This document shows positions 1 to 7,699 of a DNA stretch of 40,651 bases, piece by piece. The translations under genes and the position numbers were made by a program. This DNA comes from a virus. The stretch's first letter is position 1. Each line of letters starts with the position of its first letter. The DNA is taken from the IMG/VR virus record IMGVR_UViG_3300046533_000621, positions 1 to 40,651 of that record, one strand, 5' to 3'. The notes under the pieces are model-generated. The model made no database searches. It was not told where the DNA came from and saw only the letters and a program-made list of their open reading frames with translations.

Positions 1-36
1 GGCATGTGAGCGTTTTCGAGAGCGAAAGGTTTTGGA

Positions 37-360
37 ATGGCTAACCGGAAGGAAGATCTAGAGGAAGAAGTCATCGAGGAACTGCGCCAGCACCTCGAAA
101 TCTGCCGTTCTCGTCGCTCCGAGCTCGCCACCGGCGGATTTGACCCGCAGCTCGCCTCTGCCGCTGCCCAACTCTCACGCGCGCTGCTCGCATTCCAGAC
201 CGAAAGGCGCCAACGCGAGCGTATGCAACAGAAGGCCGAGGACGCACTTACGCCGCAGGCAATCGTCGCGCGCCTGCGCCGCATGGACGAGCACGAACGC
301 GCCCACGTGCTCGCCGAGCTCGAGCGGATGAGCGGGCGCAGCAAGGTGCTAGGACGATGA
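37..360 (+). CDS. Small helical protein, candidate small terminase subunit
   Basis: This 107-residue protein is charged and almost entirely predicted helical, with a Glu-rich N-terminus and a basic, Gln-rich middle (residues about 55-75). I do not recognise a family signature. Its position directly after the HNH nuclease gene, if the window ends are joined, and at the head of a small-gene run toward the terminase is typical of small terminase subunits, but the large subunit here is on the other strand. The start is ATG at 37 with a GAAAGG Shine-Dalgarno at 24-29. The ATG overlaps the stop (42-44) of the HNH frame that runs through the window end. The TerS idea is an inference from context. 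Confidence 0.8.
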   Translation: MANRKEDLEEEVIEELRQHLEICRSRRSELATGGFDPQLASAAAQLSRALLAFQTERRQRERMQQKAEDALTPQAIVARLRRMDEHERAHVLAELERMSGRSKVLGR

Positions 361-674
361 GCTACACCGTCGCCGAGTACATCTGCCCCGTTCACGGCCG
401 CTTCGATGCTCTCGTCGAGCGCCCGGTTCCAGACGCCGAACCGTGCCCGTGCGGCGAGATGTCGCCCTGGACCATCTCCGCTCCGCTCGGACGCGTGAAG
501 ATGGGAGAGGCAACGCAGGGCGGAGTTGCGAATGCCGAGAAGGCGTCGTGGACCGATACACGCGAGCTCGGCGAAGGCATGCCCTACAACGAGTGGAAGA
601 AGAAGCGGGCGAAGACGTGGCGCGACTACCGCTACACGCAAAATAAGAAGGACGACCGGAAGGGGATGGCATGA
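357..674 (+). CDS. Phage zinc-ribbon-like hypothetical protein (FmdB-like N-terminus)
   Basis: A 105-residue protein. The N-terminus has C..H-G-F at residues 10-15 and a PCPCGE motif near residues 31-36, spaced like a single zinc ribbon of the FmdB-like type seen in many phage proteins. The C-terminal half is basic (KKKR, TQNKK) and could touch nucleic acid. The start ATG overlaps the previous stop by 4 bases (ATGA), so translation is probably coupled. The function is unknown. Confidence 0.75.
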   Translation: MSYTVAEYICPVHGRFDALVERPVPDAEPCPCGEMSPWTISAPLGRVKMGEATQGGVANAEKASWTDTRELGEGMPYNEWKKKRAKTWRDYRYTQNKKDDRKGMA

Positions 675-925
675 GCAGGAAACCAAGGACGAGCGGCGAG
701 AGCGCTCTAAGCTCACTGAGCGGAGACGATCCTGCCGTGGGGATGGCACTGCGCGAAGCGATACGACTCAAGTCTATGCTTCATGACACGGTGTCTAGCG
801 TGATAGGCCAAGTCGTTCGCGAAAGGATTGCCGAGGTCGATCTCGACGACGATCCGTTGGCCATCAGGAACTCATACGCAGCGTGCATGAAGCGGATCTC
901 GCGGCTGCTTCGTGGTTTCTCGTGA
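671..925 (+). CDS. Hypothetical protein, 84 aa
   Basis: A small protein with no recognised domain. It begins with a basic, Ser-rich stretch and continues as two likely helices (residues 25-55 and 60-84). The ATG at 671 overlaps the previous stop and the final TGA overlaps the GTG of the next gene, so it sits inside a translationally coupled string. Its reality rests on this overlap at both ends. Confidence 0.65.
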   Translation: MSRKPRTSGESALSSLSGDDPAVGMALREAIRLKSMLHDTVSSVIGQVVRERIAEVDLDDDPLAIRNSYAACMKRISRLLRGFS

Positions 926-1386
926 CCGTCGCCTATCGAGACATGGACTCGCGTGACGAGCGCTTCGTCGTCGACTCGTGGGCGAAGTCGTTTCGCGAGA
1001 GCGACCACGCCGGACTCATCCAGAATGCCGACTGGTTCGCGATCATGATTCCCCAGCTCGAGAAGCTCGTCCGCATGAAAGGCGTTAGCGTGACGGTCGC
1101 GTACGACCCAAAAACGGAGCGCGCCGCCGACATCTACGGATGGATCTGTACCGAGCGGCTGACTACGCGAGGCGAGGCCGTGCCGCTCGTCTTCTACGTG
1201 TTCGTCAAGAACGCGTACCGCATGCACGGCATCGCACGCGGCCTGTTTCGCGCCGCAGGCGTCGACCTCGCGGACGCGTTCGTCTACGCGTGCAAAACGT
1301 ACGTCGTCGAGGAGCTCGAGCGCTCGCGGGCGCTGAAACGGATGGCTCCGTCCGCCCGATACGCACCGATGGCGGGGCGACATTGA
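922..1386 (+). CDS. GNAT-like acetyltransferase fold protein
   Basis: Read from the GTG at 922, which makes a GTGA overlap with the gene before; an upstream in-frame start at 883 would overlap it by 43 bases. The protein is 154 residues. Near residues 103-120 the pattern Y-R-M-H-G-I-A-R-G-L-F resembles the acetyl-CoA-binding motif A of the GNAT family (R/Q-x-x-G-x-G/A) following a beta strand (VPLVFYVFV). Phages commonly carry GNAT-like proteins of unknown substrate near their packaging genes. The family assignment comes from one motif and the strand-helix order and is tentative; the substrate is unknown. Confidence 0.7.
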   Translation: MTVAYRDMDSRDERFVVDSWAKSFRESDHAGLIQNADWFAIMIPQLEKLVRMKGVSVTVAYDPKTERAADIYGWICTERLTTRGEAVPLVFYVFVKNAYRMHGIARGLFRAAGVDLADAFVYACKTYVVEELERSRALKRMAPSARYAPMAGRH

Positions 1387-1577
1387 GGCGCGTCGTCGAC
1401 CTAACCGACCCTCCGTTAACGGCGGCGAAGTTCATCATGATGGAGATGGACTTCGCGCGCGAAGGCGGCGTGATGTACAACGCTGGCGCGGCGGTCATAG
1501 ACATGGGGTGTGTGAGGATGCAAATGCTCGTCTTGCACGGATGTGCGAAGATCACGAGAGATGCCAGATCCGCTTGA
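1383..1577 (+). CDS. Small ORF with TTG start, 64 aa
   Basis: This fills what would otherwise be a gap of about 175 bases. The frame can start at TTG 1383, overlapping the previous stop by 4 bases (TTGA), and gives a protein of 64 residues with a Met-rich middle (KFIMMEMD, CVRMQM). A GGCGGGG stretch lies 8-14 bases upstream of the start. Internal ATGs at 1438 and 1441 are alternative starts. It ends at 1577, 17 bases into the next gene. The TTG start and short length make this uncertain. Confidence 0.45.
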   Translation: MRRVVDLTDPPLTAAKFIMMEMDFAREGGVMYNAGAAVIDMGCVRMQMLVLHGCAKITRDARSA

Positions 1578-1788
1578 CGAGTACCTCGCGCAGCAGGAAG
1601 CCGCCGACCTGGCCGGTTGGGACGAGCACGTCGAGCGGCGGCATGCTGCGCGCGCCCGCAACGGCCGAGGCCCTGCGCCGACCGCCCGCGATCGCAAAGC
1701 GGTAGTCGACGAGCTCGAGTCGGGCAGTGACGAGCTGACCGCACTAGACAACGCCCTTGCAGCAAAGGAAAATGAGCGCACGCCATGA
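1561..1788 (+). CDS. Hypothetical protein, 75 aa
   Basis: A polar, charged protein that starts MPDPLDEYL. The ATG at 1561 is preferred over the GTG at 1543 because the extra residues look like out-of-phase read-through and GAG sits just before the ATG. The C-terminal half is a likely helix (VVDELESGSDELTALDNAL). The stop overlaps the next start (ATGA). No family is recognised. Confidence 0.65.
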   Translation: MPDPLDEYLAQQEAADLAGWDEHVERRHAARARNGRGPAPTARDRKAVVDELESGSDELTALDNALAAKENERTP

Positions 1789-2156
1789 ATCCCACCGTTC
1801 ACACCGCCGCTAATCCGCAGCCGATCGCCGACAAGCTCGGTCATCGCTGGCGGATGGAGTGCGTCATCGATCCCAAGCTGCCTGTGGTCCAGGTCGACAC
1901 CCTGACGCTCGATGCGTCGAAGCCGACGACCGTACCAGGCGCGCTCACCACGACGATCCGCTCGCACAAGCGCACGAATCGGTGCGAGTACAACATCCTC
2001 TACGTGCCGCGACTGCAGGCATTCCAGATCGAATGTCTGCACGCCAACGGCGATGTCGAGTTCCCGTTCATCTTCGAACACCTCGCGATCCAGTGGATCC
2101 CGACGGGGTACACGAAGGAAGCGCTCGCGCTCGCGAAGAAAGGTCAGGCCGCGTAA
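1785..2156 (+). CDS. Hypothetical beta-rich phage protein, 123 aa
   Basis: The sequence alternates hydrophobic strands (WRMECVI, VVQVDTLTL, YNILYVPRLQAFQIECL), giving a mostly beta prediction. There is no Cys/His cluster or catalytic motif. It overlaps its neighbours by 4 bases upstream and by 1 base downstream (TAATG). I do not recognise a family; a structural or DNA-adjacent role cannot be distinguished. Confidence 0.7.
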   Translation: MNPTVHTAANPQPIADKLGHRWRMECVIDPKLPVVQVDTLTLDASKPTTVPGALTTTIRSHKRTNRCEYNILYVPRLQAFQIECLHANGDVEFPFIFEHLAIQWIPTGYTKEALALAKKGQAA

Positions 2157-2344
2157 TGCCGCTCGTTCGAGGTTCGTCGAAGGAAGCGATCTCCGAGAAC
2201 ATCGGGACTGAGATCAACGCCGGCAAGCCGAAGGCGCAGGCCGTTGCGGTGGCCTACAGCGAAGCCCGGCGCTCGTCACGGCGCGCGACCCGGCCGACTC
2301 GCGTGCGCGAGATCATGCGCACCAAGGGTCCCGGCGCGGTGTGA
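2156..2344 (+). CDS. Small conserved phage protein (MPLVRGSS-type)
   Basis: A 62-residue protein whose start, MPLVRGSSKEAISENI, followed by E-I-x-A-G-K-P-x-x-Q-A-V-A-x-A-Y-S-E-A-R, is a pattern I recognise from many small phage proteins of unknown function in proteobacterial phages. The ATG at 2156 shares its A with the previous TAA (TAATG). The C-terminus is basic (RRSSRRATRPTR). Function is not established. Confidence 0.7.
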   Translation: MPLVRGSSKEAISENIGTEINAGKPKAQAVAVAYSEARRSSRRATRPTRVREIMRTKGPGAV

Positions 2345-2637
2345 TGGGGCGCGAGGAGAAGGCCGCGGCGCAGCGCGAGGCGGTCGTCGGCGAGCTCGAG
2401 GTTGGCGGCGAGCTCGTGCTGCTGCCGAAGATGGACGAACGCCAGGCCGCGATCGATCGGCTGCGTCCGCGATGGTGGCGCCGCGCGCTCGATTGGCTGC
2501 GCGATCGCTTCCGGCGCGGAGACGTCGAGACGGTCGGGATGGGCCGCATGCCCCGAGCGAAGCATCGCGAGATGATCGCGTTCGCTCGCGAGAGCGGCAA
2601 CGGCGCCATGCTCGAGTGCTTGAAGCGTCAGAAGTAG
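2344..2637 (+). CDS. Hypothetical basic protein, 97 aa
   Basis: The ATG at 2344 shares a base with the previous TGA; a GTG at 2341 would add one Met and give a GTGA overlap. The middle is Arg/Trp-rich (RLRPRWWRRALDWLRDRF, about residues 40-57) and could form an amphipathic basic helix. It ends at 2637, overlapping the 3' end of the oppositely oriented terminase gene by 10 bases, so it is the last gene of its unit. No family recognised. Confidence 0.65.
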   Translation: MGREEKAAAQREAVVGELEVGGELVLLPKMDERQAAIDRLRPRWWRRALDWLRDRFRRGDVETVGMGRMPRAKHREMIAFARESGNGAMLECLKRQK

Positions 2638-4328
2638 CCGCCGTTCCCCGCGACGATGTCGTCGTAATCTTCGTCGTCGCCAACGAGCGAGCTGAACTCG
2701 CCGCGCGCCGATCGGTCCGGTTCCATGAACGGCAGATCGTTAGCAGGCTTCGGCGATGCCGCAGCCGGCGCTTCCACGGCGCCAGTCTCGAACATCGTTG
2801 CGATCGCCTTGCGCGCGTAGACGAGACAGTCCGTCGAGTGATTGGACTGCGCCTTGTTCTCTTGCAGGTTGCCCCATGAGTCCTCTTGCCACTGGAGCTC
2901 TTGAAGCTGCACATACAGCGGCGATCCCTTGAGGATCTTGAGCCGGCCGTCGACCAAGTCACCGTTGACGAGTTCGATCGCGCCGAACTTGAGCTCACGC
3001 TTCCACTCGCTCTTTGTGAACCGAACGCCGTAGACGTTCTGGAGCTCGTCGATGTGGTTCTTATCGGCATCGATGACGGACGCGTCCGGGTATCGCGTGA
3101 GCCGATAGAGGCCGTCGAATGGCTCGACGTTCTTTCCGGCCAGGACGCGCGAGACCGACTCAGGGCCGAGCACGATCTCGGCGATCGAGCGGGCGTACAT
3201 GCCGGTGCGCTCGAACGCGTAGACGTGGAAGATGCGGCGCTCCGGGTCAGCGGGCGCAAACGCGAAGATGTTGAGCGCGAAGGGATCGGCCGAACCGAGG
3301 TCGGCGCCGTACACGTACCGCCACTCCTTGAAGTCCTTCGGCAGCGCGGCGATAGCCTTCTCTAGGTGCAGCGGCGTGCCGCCACGCTCGCCGCCGAGCG
3401 GATCCCACTCGTTCCACGGCGCCCCGTCGCGGTGCGGGCGGAACTTGAAGACGTGCTCCGTGTTGTCGGCGGCCCAGCGCCCCTTGTACTCGCGAAGCCA
3501 CGTCGGATTTTCGTCGCTCCATCGGCTGGCCGCCTTGATGGCCAGGTGATCGCGGTGCAGGTTTACGAGCGCGGGGTACTTCGCCGCGGCGTCGGGCAGC
3601 GCGACGACGTCGTCGAGCGACCATGCATGAGAAGTCCAACCGAGCTCCGGCCAGTCGGCGAACTCCGGCGATTCGCGGTCGGCGTAGGGGCGATGGAGCG
3701 GATGGCCGTCCTTGTCGGTCGCGCCCGGTCGCGTGAACTCGTAAAACGGGCCGCGCATGATGTGGTCGGGCGTTCCGCCCATCACGATCGCGCCGAGCCG
3801 ATCGCCGATGCGCGGCATAAGGATCTGGTAGAGCAGTCGCTGCAGTAACTCAGGCGGATAGATGCCGGCTTCGTCTACGTGCACTTCGTCGAACGGCTGG
3901 CCGCGGAGTTTGTCGATCTCGCCTTTGTCGTCTACGCCAACGAGCCGATACGTCGCCCCGGTCGAGCGGAACGTGAGCTTGAGCTTGGTCTCGTGAAAGT
4001 CGATGTCGCGCCCGACTTCAAGGCCAAGCCCTTCACACGCGTTCTTGAGCGGGTCCCACATGAGTTCGGCGGCCATCGGCCGCGAACTCGCGCAGTAGAC
4101 GAGACGCCCGCCGCGAATGCGCGCCAACTTGCGCAGCGCGCGAATCATCATCGAAGTCGTCTTGGCGCCGCCTCTGCCAACCAAGTAGGAGATACAGCGG
4201 GACAGATCGGAGACAGCGTCGCGTTGCCACGGATGGCACTCGTCGAGTAGGCCGTCGATTCGACGTACGAGCGCGCCGTCGGCCCAGCGGATGCGCGCAG
4301 CCGAGCTCGTCCGCTCGTGAGGTCTCAC
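2628..4328 (-). CDS. terL: Large terminase subunit
   Basis: This 566-residue packaging motor protein couples ATP hydrolysis to DNA translocation into the prohead and cuts the DNA. Visible motifs are a Walker A (VGRGGAKT, residues 50-57), a Walker B with catalytic acid (FDEVHVDEA, about 146-154) and a C-terminal RNase H-like nuclease with acidic residues in GADLGSADP (D343), VIDADK (D420 or D422) and STDCLVYA (D500). Length is normal for the family. It starts with GTG at 4328, overlapping the portal stop (GTGA). The C-terminal tail (about 515-566) is acidic and low in complexity. The gene points opposite to the capsid genes, which is unusual. Confidence 0.95.
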   Translation of the reverse strand: MRPHERTSSAARIRWADGALVRRIDGLLDECHPWQRDAVSDLSRCISYLVGRGGAKTTSMMIRALRKLARIRGGRLVYCASSRPMAAELMWDPLKNACEGLGLEVGRDIDFHETKLKLTFRSTGATYRLVGVDDKGEIDKLRGQPFDEVHVDEAGIYPPELLQRLLYQILMPRIGDRLGAIVMGGTPDHIMRGPFYEFTRPGATDKDGHPLHRPYADRESPEFADWPELGWTSHAWSLDDVVALPDAAAKYPALVNLHRDHLAIKAASRWSDENPTWLREYKGRWAADNTEHVFKFRPHRDGAPWNEWDPLGGERGGTPLHLEKAIAALPKDFKEWRYVYGADLGSADPFALNIFAFAPADPERRIFHVYAFERTGMYARSIAEIVLGPESVSRVLAGKNVEPFDGLYRLTRYPDASVIDADKNHIDELQNVYGVRFTKSEWKRELKFGAIELVNGDLVDGRLKILKGSPLYVQLQELQWQEDSWGNLQENKAQSNHSTDCLVYARKAIATMFETGAVEAPAAASPKPANDLPFMEPDRSARGEFSSLVGDDEDYDDIVAGNGGYF

Positions 4329-6208
4329 GCCACCGCTTGCGCCGCCATCGGATTGAATGCCGATTGCGGCGTGCCGGCGTTAGGTGCCGAGCCGGGCATC
4401 GCAGGACCGCCACCAGCGCCCGGCTGCATCGCCGCCTGCGCCATCGCCTGGTTCTGGTTCGCCGCCTGCGCCTGCTTCATCAGGTACACGGCGAGCGAGG
4501 CGTAGTTCCGTGCGCGCTCGAGCACTTCCTCGGGTGCACCGTCGACGACCCAGATCTCGTATTGCATGTGCGACCGCCACGCGGCGAGCTCGAGGTTCGT
4601 GAACGGATCCGGCATGACGTCCTCGCCGTCGGCGATGCGCTCGAGGTCGTATTCGACCTTGTCGAGCGCCGCTGTGTAGAGCGAGAGCGATCGATCGAGG
4701 TCCGGATGCGCAAGCAACCGCCGCGCTTCGTCTTGCGCGATAACGCCAGCCTGCGCCCACTCGAGCACGGTCTGTAGACGACCTGCGGGCGTACGCGACA
4801 TTGTGCTCGCCGCCTGGAGTTGGATCTTCAGGTCGCCCATGTCGACCTGCGACCACTCGATCTTCTTCTTGCCGAACCGCGACGGCCGAAGGACGGCGGG
4901 CGCCTTCTTACCGAGCTTCTTGCACGTCCAGAGGATGAGCCAGACGATGTTGAGAACGAACTTCTCGAACGCCTTCTCTTGCGTCGCAAAGCGCTGCGTC
5001 GACTGATCGCGGTACTCGCGGAGGGCGATGCCGGAGTCGAGGCCTGCCGGCTTCGTCGACTGCGCGGCCATGCGCGACACGCCGAACTCCTCAAACGAGC
5101 TCGTCTTGGTGCGCTCACGATGTTCAAGCGTCAGCGGCGACACCGCTTGCGGAACGACCGTTACAGGAACGTCGCCGCGATAGATCGCGATCGTGCCGAG
5201 TCGACTTGTCGTCTTGGTCGCGAGATTCGCATCCGTCGGGCGTACGTACGTCGTCGGCACCGCGAGCTGATCGTGCTGGCGGTCGATCTGCCAATTGAGC
5301 TTATTGAGCGTGAGTTGGTGGCCGACGATGCGTTCGCCGCCGCCGATGCCGTACCAGCTACCCGACCGCGTCTCCCAAACGATCTTGAGAACGGGAAAGA
5401 AATCCTCGTCCCATTCCTCGTCCACGAGGTCGGCCCCGTCGATCGCCTTCACGTGTCGGCCTGGGCGGTAGTACTTCGAGCCCTTGCGCCCGAAGGGGCG
5501 GAACCACGACTCGATAACGACGGTCTCGTAGGGGCGAAGGCTGGAGTACTGGACGCGGCGTGACACTGCAGATCCGCCCCGCAGAAGGCCGGCGCGGTCG
5601 ATCTCGTCGGCGAACTCGGGATACTCGGTCTTGAGATCCTCTTTGGAGACGTTCGTGCGGCGATGGTGGAGCTGCTTGGCGGACTGCTCGAAGCGACACT
5701 CGAGCTCGTTGACGATGATGTCGTCAGGCAAGACGTGCTCGACGACCACGTCGTCGTCGCGCGTCGTCGACACCTTCACGCATCCGGTCCCCTTCTTTGC
5801 TGCTTCCTTGAACGCCTTGCGTGCGTGACCGTGCACGTCGTGCAGGGCCATCATCGACTCGGAATACCACTCGAGATGGCGAGCGCGACGCTGTTGCGAC
5901 CAGTCCGCGCCGTCCGTCTCGACTCGCGGAGACACCTCGGTCTCGGCGACAACAGCCTTGACCGTGTCGACATTGCTCGCCAACACGTTCTCGTTGACGA
6001 TGCCGCGATTCTCGAATGCGTACTGGTCGACGATTGCGTTGTTGTTGGGGTCGTAGAGCGCTTCCAGGCGAATAAACCGCTCGTAGATGGCCTGCTGTCG
6101 CTGCTCGATCTCGGGAACCTGGCGGAACAGCGCCTCGTGGACGGCACCGGTGTCGGCGTTTTGCCAGAGATGCGCAGTCGCCTCGTTCTTTCTGCCGCGG
6201 ACCTTCAT
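4325..6208 (-). CDS. Portal protein
   Basis: A 627-residue protein immediately downstream of a small gene and upstream of the terminase, the usual packaging order. Its N-terminal third has a long helical region (EALFRQVPEIEQRQQAIYERF) and the R-x-R-H-L-E-W-Y and Y-G-I-G-G-G-E-R segments typical of podovirus-type portals. The last ~60 residues are Gln/Ala/Met-rich and low in complexity, like a disordered or barrel-lining tail. It would form the dodecameric DNA channel at one capsid vertex. The start ATG at 6208 overlaps the preceding stop by 4 bases. The call rests on size, sequence style and position. Confidence 0.88.
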   Translation of the reverse strand: MKVRGRKNEATAHLWQNADTGAVHEALFRQVPEIEQRQQAIYERFIRLEALYDPNNNAIVDQYAFENRGIVNENVLASNVDTVKAVVAETEVSPRVETDGADWSQQRRARHLEWYSESMMALHDVHGHARKAFKEAAKKGTGCVKVSTTRDDDVVVEHVLPDDIIVNELECRFEQSAKQLHHRRTNVSKEDLKTEYPEFADEIDRAGLLRGGSAVSRRVQYSSLRPYETVVIESWFRPFGRKGSKYYRPGRHVKAIDGADLVDEEWDEDFFPVLKIVWETRSGSWYGIGGGERIVGHQLTLNKLNWQIDRQHDQLAVPTTYVRPTDANLATKTTSRLGTIAIYRGDVPVTVVPQAVSPLTLEHRERTKTSSFEEFGVSRMAAQSTKPAGLDSGIALREYRDQSTQRFATQEKAFEKFVLNIVWLILWTCKKLGKKAPAVLRPSRFGKKKIEWSQVDMGDLKIQLQAASTMSRTPAGRLQTVLEWAQAGVIAQDEARRLLAHPDLDRSLSLYTAALDKVEYDLERIADGEDVMPDPFTNLELAAWRSHMQYEIWVVDGAPEEVLERARNYASLAVYLMKQAQAANQNQAMAQAAMQPGAGGGPAMPGSAPNAGTPQSAFNPMAAQAVA

Positions 6209-6492
6209 CGCTTCGCCTGTTTCCCATGCTGCACGTCGTCGATAACCTCGAGATGGCGAACGCCCGGCAGCTTAGAGCCCTTCGGCAGCCCGTATGTGTG
6301 CGGATCGTTCAACGGATCGATAGGCATCTCGTCCTCCTCGGTCTTCCGAGCGATAGGCTCCTCTTGAAACGGAGCTAGCGACGCTTTCATGTCGCCGATC
6401 GTCACCTCGAGTACGCCGGCGCGGCGGAGATCCAGCGCGCGACGCACGAGAAGGTCAACGAGCCTGTCGGCGTCGCTCGGAGGCTGTGACAT
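6205..6492 (-). CDS. Hypothetical protein upstream of portal, 95 aa
   Basis: First gene of the leftward packaging unit. The N-terminal part is a likely helix (DADRLVDLLVRRALDLRRAG) followed by a short strand (VLEVTIGD); the rest is polar, with a Pro-rich PIDPLNDPHTYGLP segment. It could be a portal accessory or head-assembly protein, but nothing in the sequence settles this. Its ATG at 6492 lies 31 bases from the divergent scaffold gene. Confidence 0.65.
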   Translation of the reverse strand: MSQPPSDADRLVDLLVRRALDLRRAGVLEVTIGDMKASLAPFQEEPIARKTEEDEMPIDPLNDPHTYGLPKGSKLPGVRHLEVIDDVQHGKQAKR

Positions 6493-6523
6493 CTCGAGTC
6501 AGAGTATTGTATTCTCACGGCCA
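6493..6523. promoter_or_regulatory. Divergent promoter region between packaging and capsid units
   Basis: Only 31 bases separate two oppositely directed start codons. Minus strand: TACAAT (complement of 6507-6512) matches the -10 consensus at 5 of 6 positions and would start RNA about 8 bases before the ATG at 6492. Plus strand: TATTCT at 6510-6515 would start RNA within a few bases of the ATG at 6524, which has no Shine-Dalgarno. Convincing -35 boxes are not visible on either side, so an activator or a phage-specific sigma factor may be needed. Confidence 0.45.
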
Positions 6524-7549
6524 ATGGCAACTGAGACCGTCCCGCCGGAGAATCCGGCTGTCCCCAAAATGGAAATCCGCACGGGCGCACGGCCAAGCGT
6601 CCACAACAAAGCGGCAATCCTGGCCGAGCTCGACGACGAGGCGCCTACGCCGGTCGCCGCCAAGCCGGTAGTCGAGAAAAAGCCTCCTCTGGCAGAGGAA
6701 AAGACCGACGAACAGGCGGAGACCGACGAAGAAGCGCCGAAGATCGAGGCCAAGGACGAGAAACCTGACGATCCAGACGACAAGGCACTAGCGCGCATCA
6801 AGGCGCAAGAGAGTCGGATGCGCGCCGACGTCGCGAAGGAAAAAGCAGAACTCGAGCGCGACCGGGCGGCGTGGAAAGCCGAGCAAAGGAAGGTCGAGCA
6901 GACCGTCGAACAGATTCAGAAGCTCGGGGCGCGCGCCAAGTACGATCCCGCCGCGCTGTTGCGTGCGTTCGGCGTCTCCGACGACGATTTCGCCGACGTG
7001 TCGCGGCTGATCTATTCGGAGTCGCCCGAGTTCGCCAAGGATCCCAAGAACAAGGAGGCTGCGGCGAAGTTCGCGCGAGACAAGGAGTACACCGACAAGG
7101 TGCGAGCGCTCGAAGAGAAGCAAAGGAAGTTTGAGGAGCAGCGCGAGGCAGAGAAGAAGGAACAGGAGACCAAGGAGCAACTGGCGGAGTACGTCGACGG
7201 TGTCGTGAAGGGCGGCGTGAGCGCCGACGCGACGCCGAGGGTACAGAAGCTGCTCGACAAGTCGCCGCGCGTCGCCCGGGCCGACCTACAGCAGATAGCC
7301 GAGATCATGGCGCACGAAGGTGGCGACATCTCGCCTAAGTCGGTAGCGGCGATGTTCGAGCGCGTGCTCGAGCAGGAAGCCGAAGAGTACGGATACGAGT
7401 CGGCAAAGCCGAAGATCGAACCGGCAAAGGTCGAAAAGAAGGCGGCGACAGCGACAGTGCCGACAAACGGAAGGGCAGTCGCCAAACCGGGCGCCCGGAC
7501 GACTCGCTCTGAACTACTCGCGAAGATCGAAGCAGACGACCTCACGTAG
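6524..7549 (+). CDS. Scaffold-like capsid assembly protein
   Basis: A 341-residue, highly charged protein placed just before the major capsid gene. Residues about 25-85 are disordered and Glu/Lys/Pro-rich. Residues about 90-135 (KAELERDRAAWKAEQRK) and 185-225 (LEEKQRKFEEQREAEKKEQ) are strong coiled coils, and the C-terminus is basic. This composition and position match scaffolding proteins, which template the prohead shell and then leave. The start ATG at 6524 was chosen because upstream codons read antisense through the neighbouring gene. It lacks a Shine-Dalgarno, so translation may be leaderless. Confidence 0.8.
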   Translation: MATETVPPENPAVPKMEIRTGARPSVHNKAAILAELDDEAPTPVAAKPVVEKKPPLAEEKTDEQAETDEEAPKIEAKDEKPDDPDDKALARIKAQESRMRADVAKEKAELERDRAAWKAEQRKVEQTVEQIQKLGARAKYDPAALLRAFGVSDDDFADVSRLIYSESPEFAKDPKNKEAAAKFARDKEYTDKVRALEEKQRKFEEQREAEKKEQETKEQLAEYVDGVVKGGVSADATPRVQKLLDKSPRVARADLQQIAEIMAHEGGDISPKSVAAMFERVLEQEAEEYGYESAKPKIEPAKVEKKAATATVPTNGRAVAKPGARTTRSELLAKIEADDLT

Positions 7550-7662
7550 CGGTGATGTCAATAGGCACTTGCGTGCGATGCGATTGTCGTGCATCGTGAT
7601 CGCGTAGAGCCGAAGTTCCTGTCATCGCCGACGAGCTGACGCGGCACCGATGCCCGACGAGA

Positions 7663-7681
7663 CCGAGCGCACCGCGCTCGG
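7663..7681 (+). promoter_or_regulatory. Strong hairpin ahead of the major capsid gene
   Basis: CCGAGCGC (7663-7670), loop ACC, and GCGCTCGG (7674-7681) form a perfect 8-bp GC-rich stem. No U-run follows, so it is not a standard terminator. It ends just before the capsid gene's GGAG (7685-7688). The 150-base gap between scaffold and capsid (7550-7699) holds no other gene I can support. A role in RNA processing or 5'-end stability of the capsid message is possible. Confidence 0.4.
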
Positions 7682-7699
7682 CTTGGAGCTCGCGACGAC

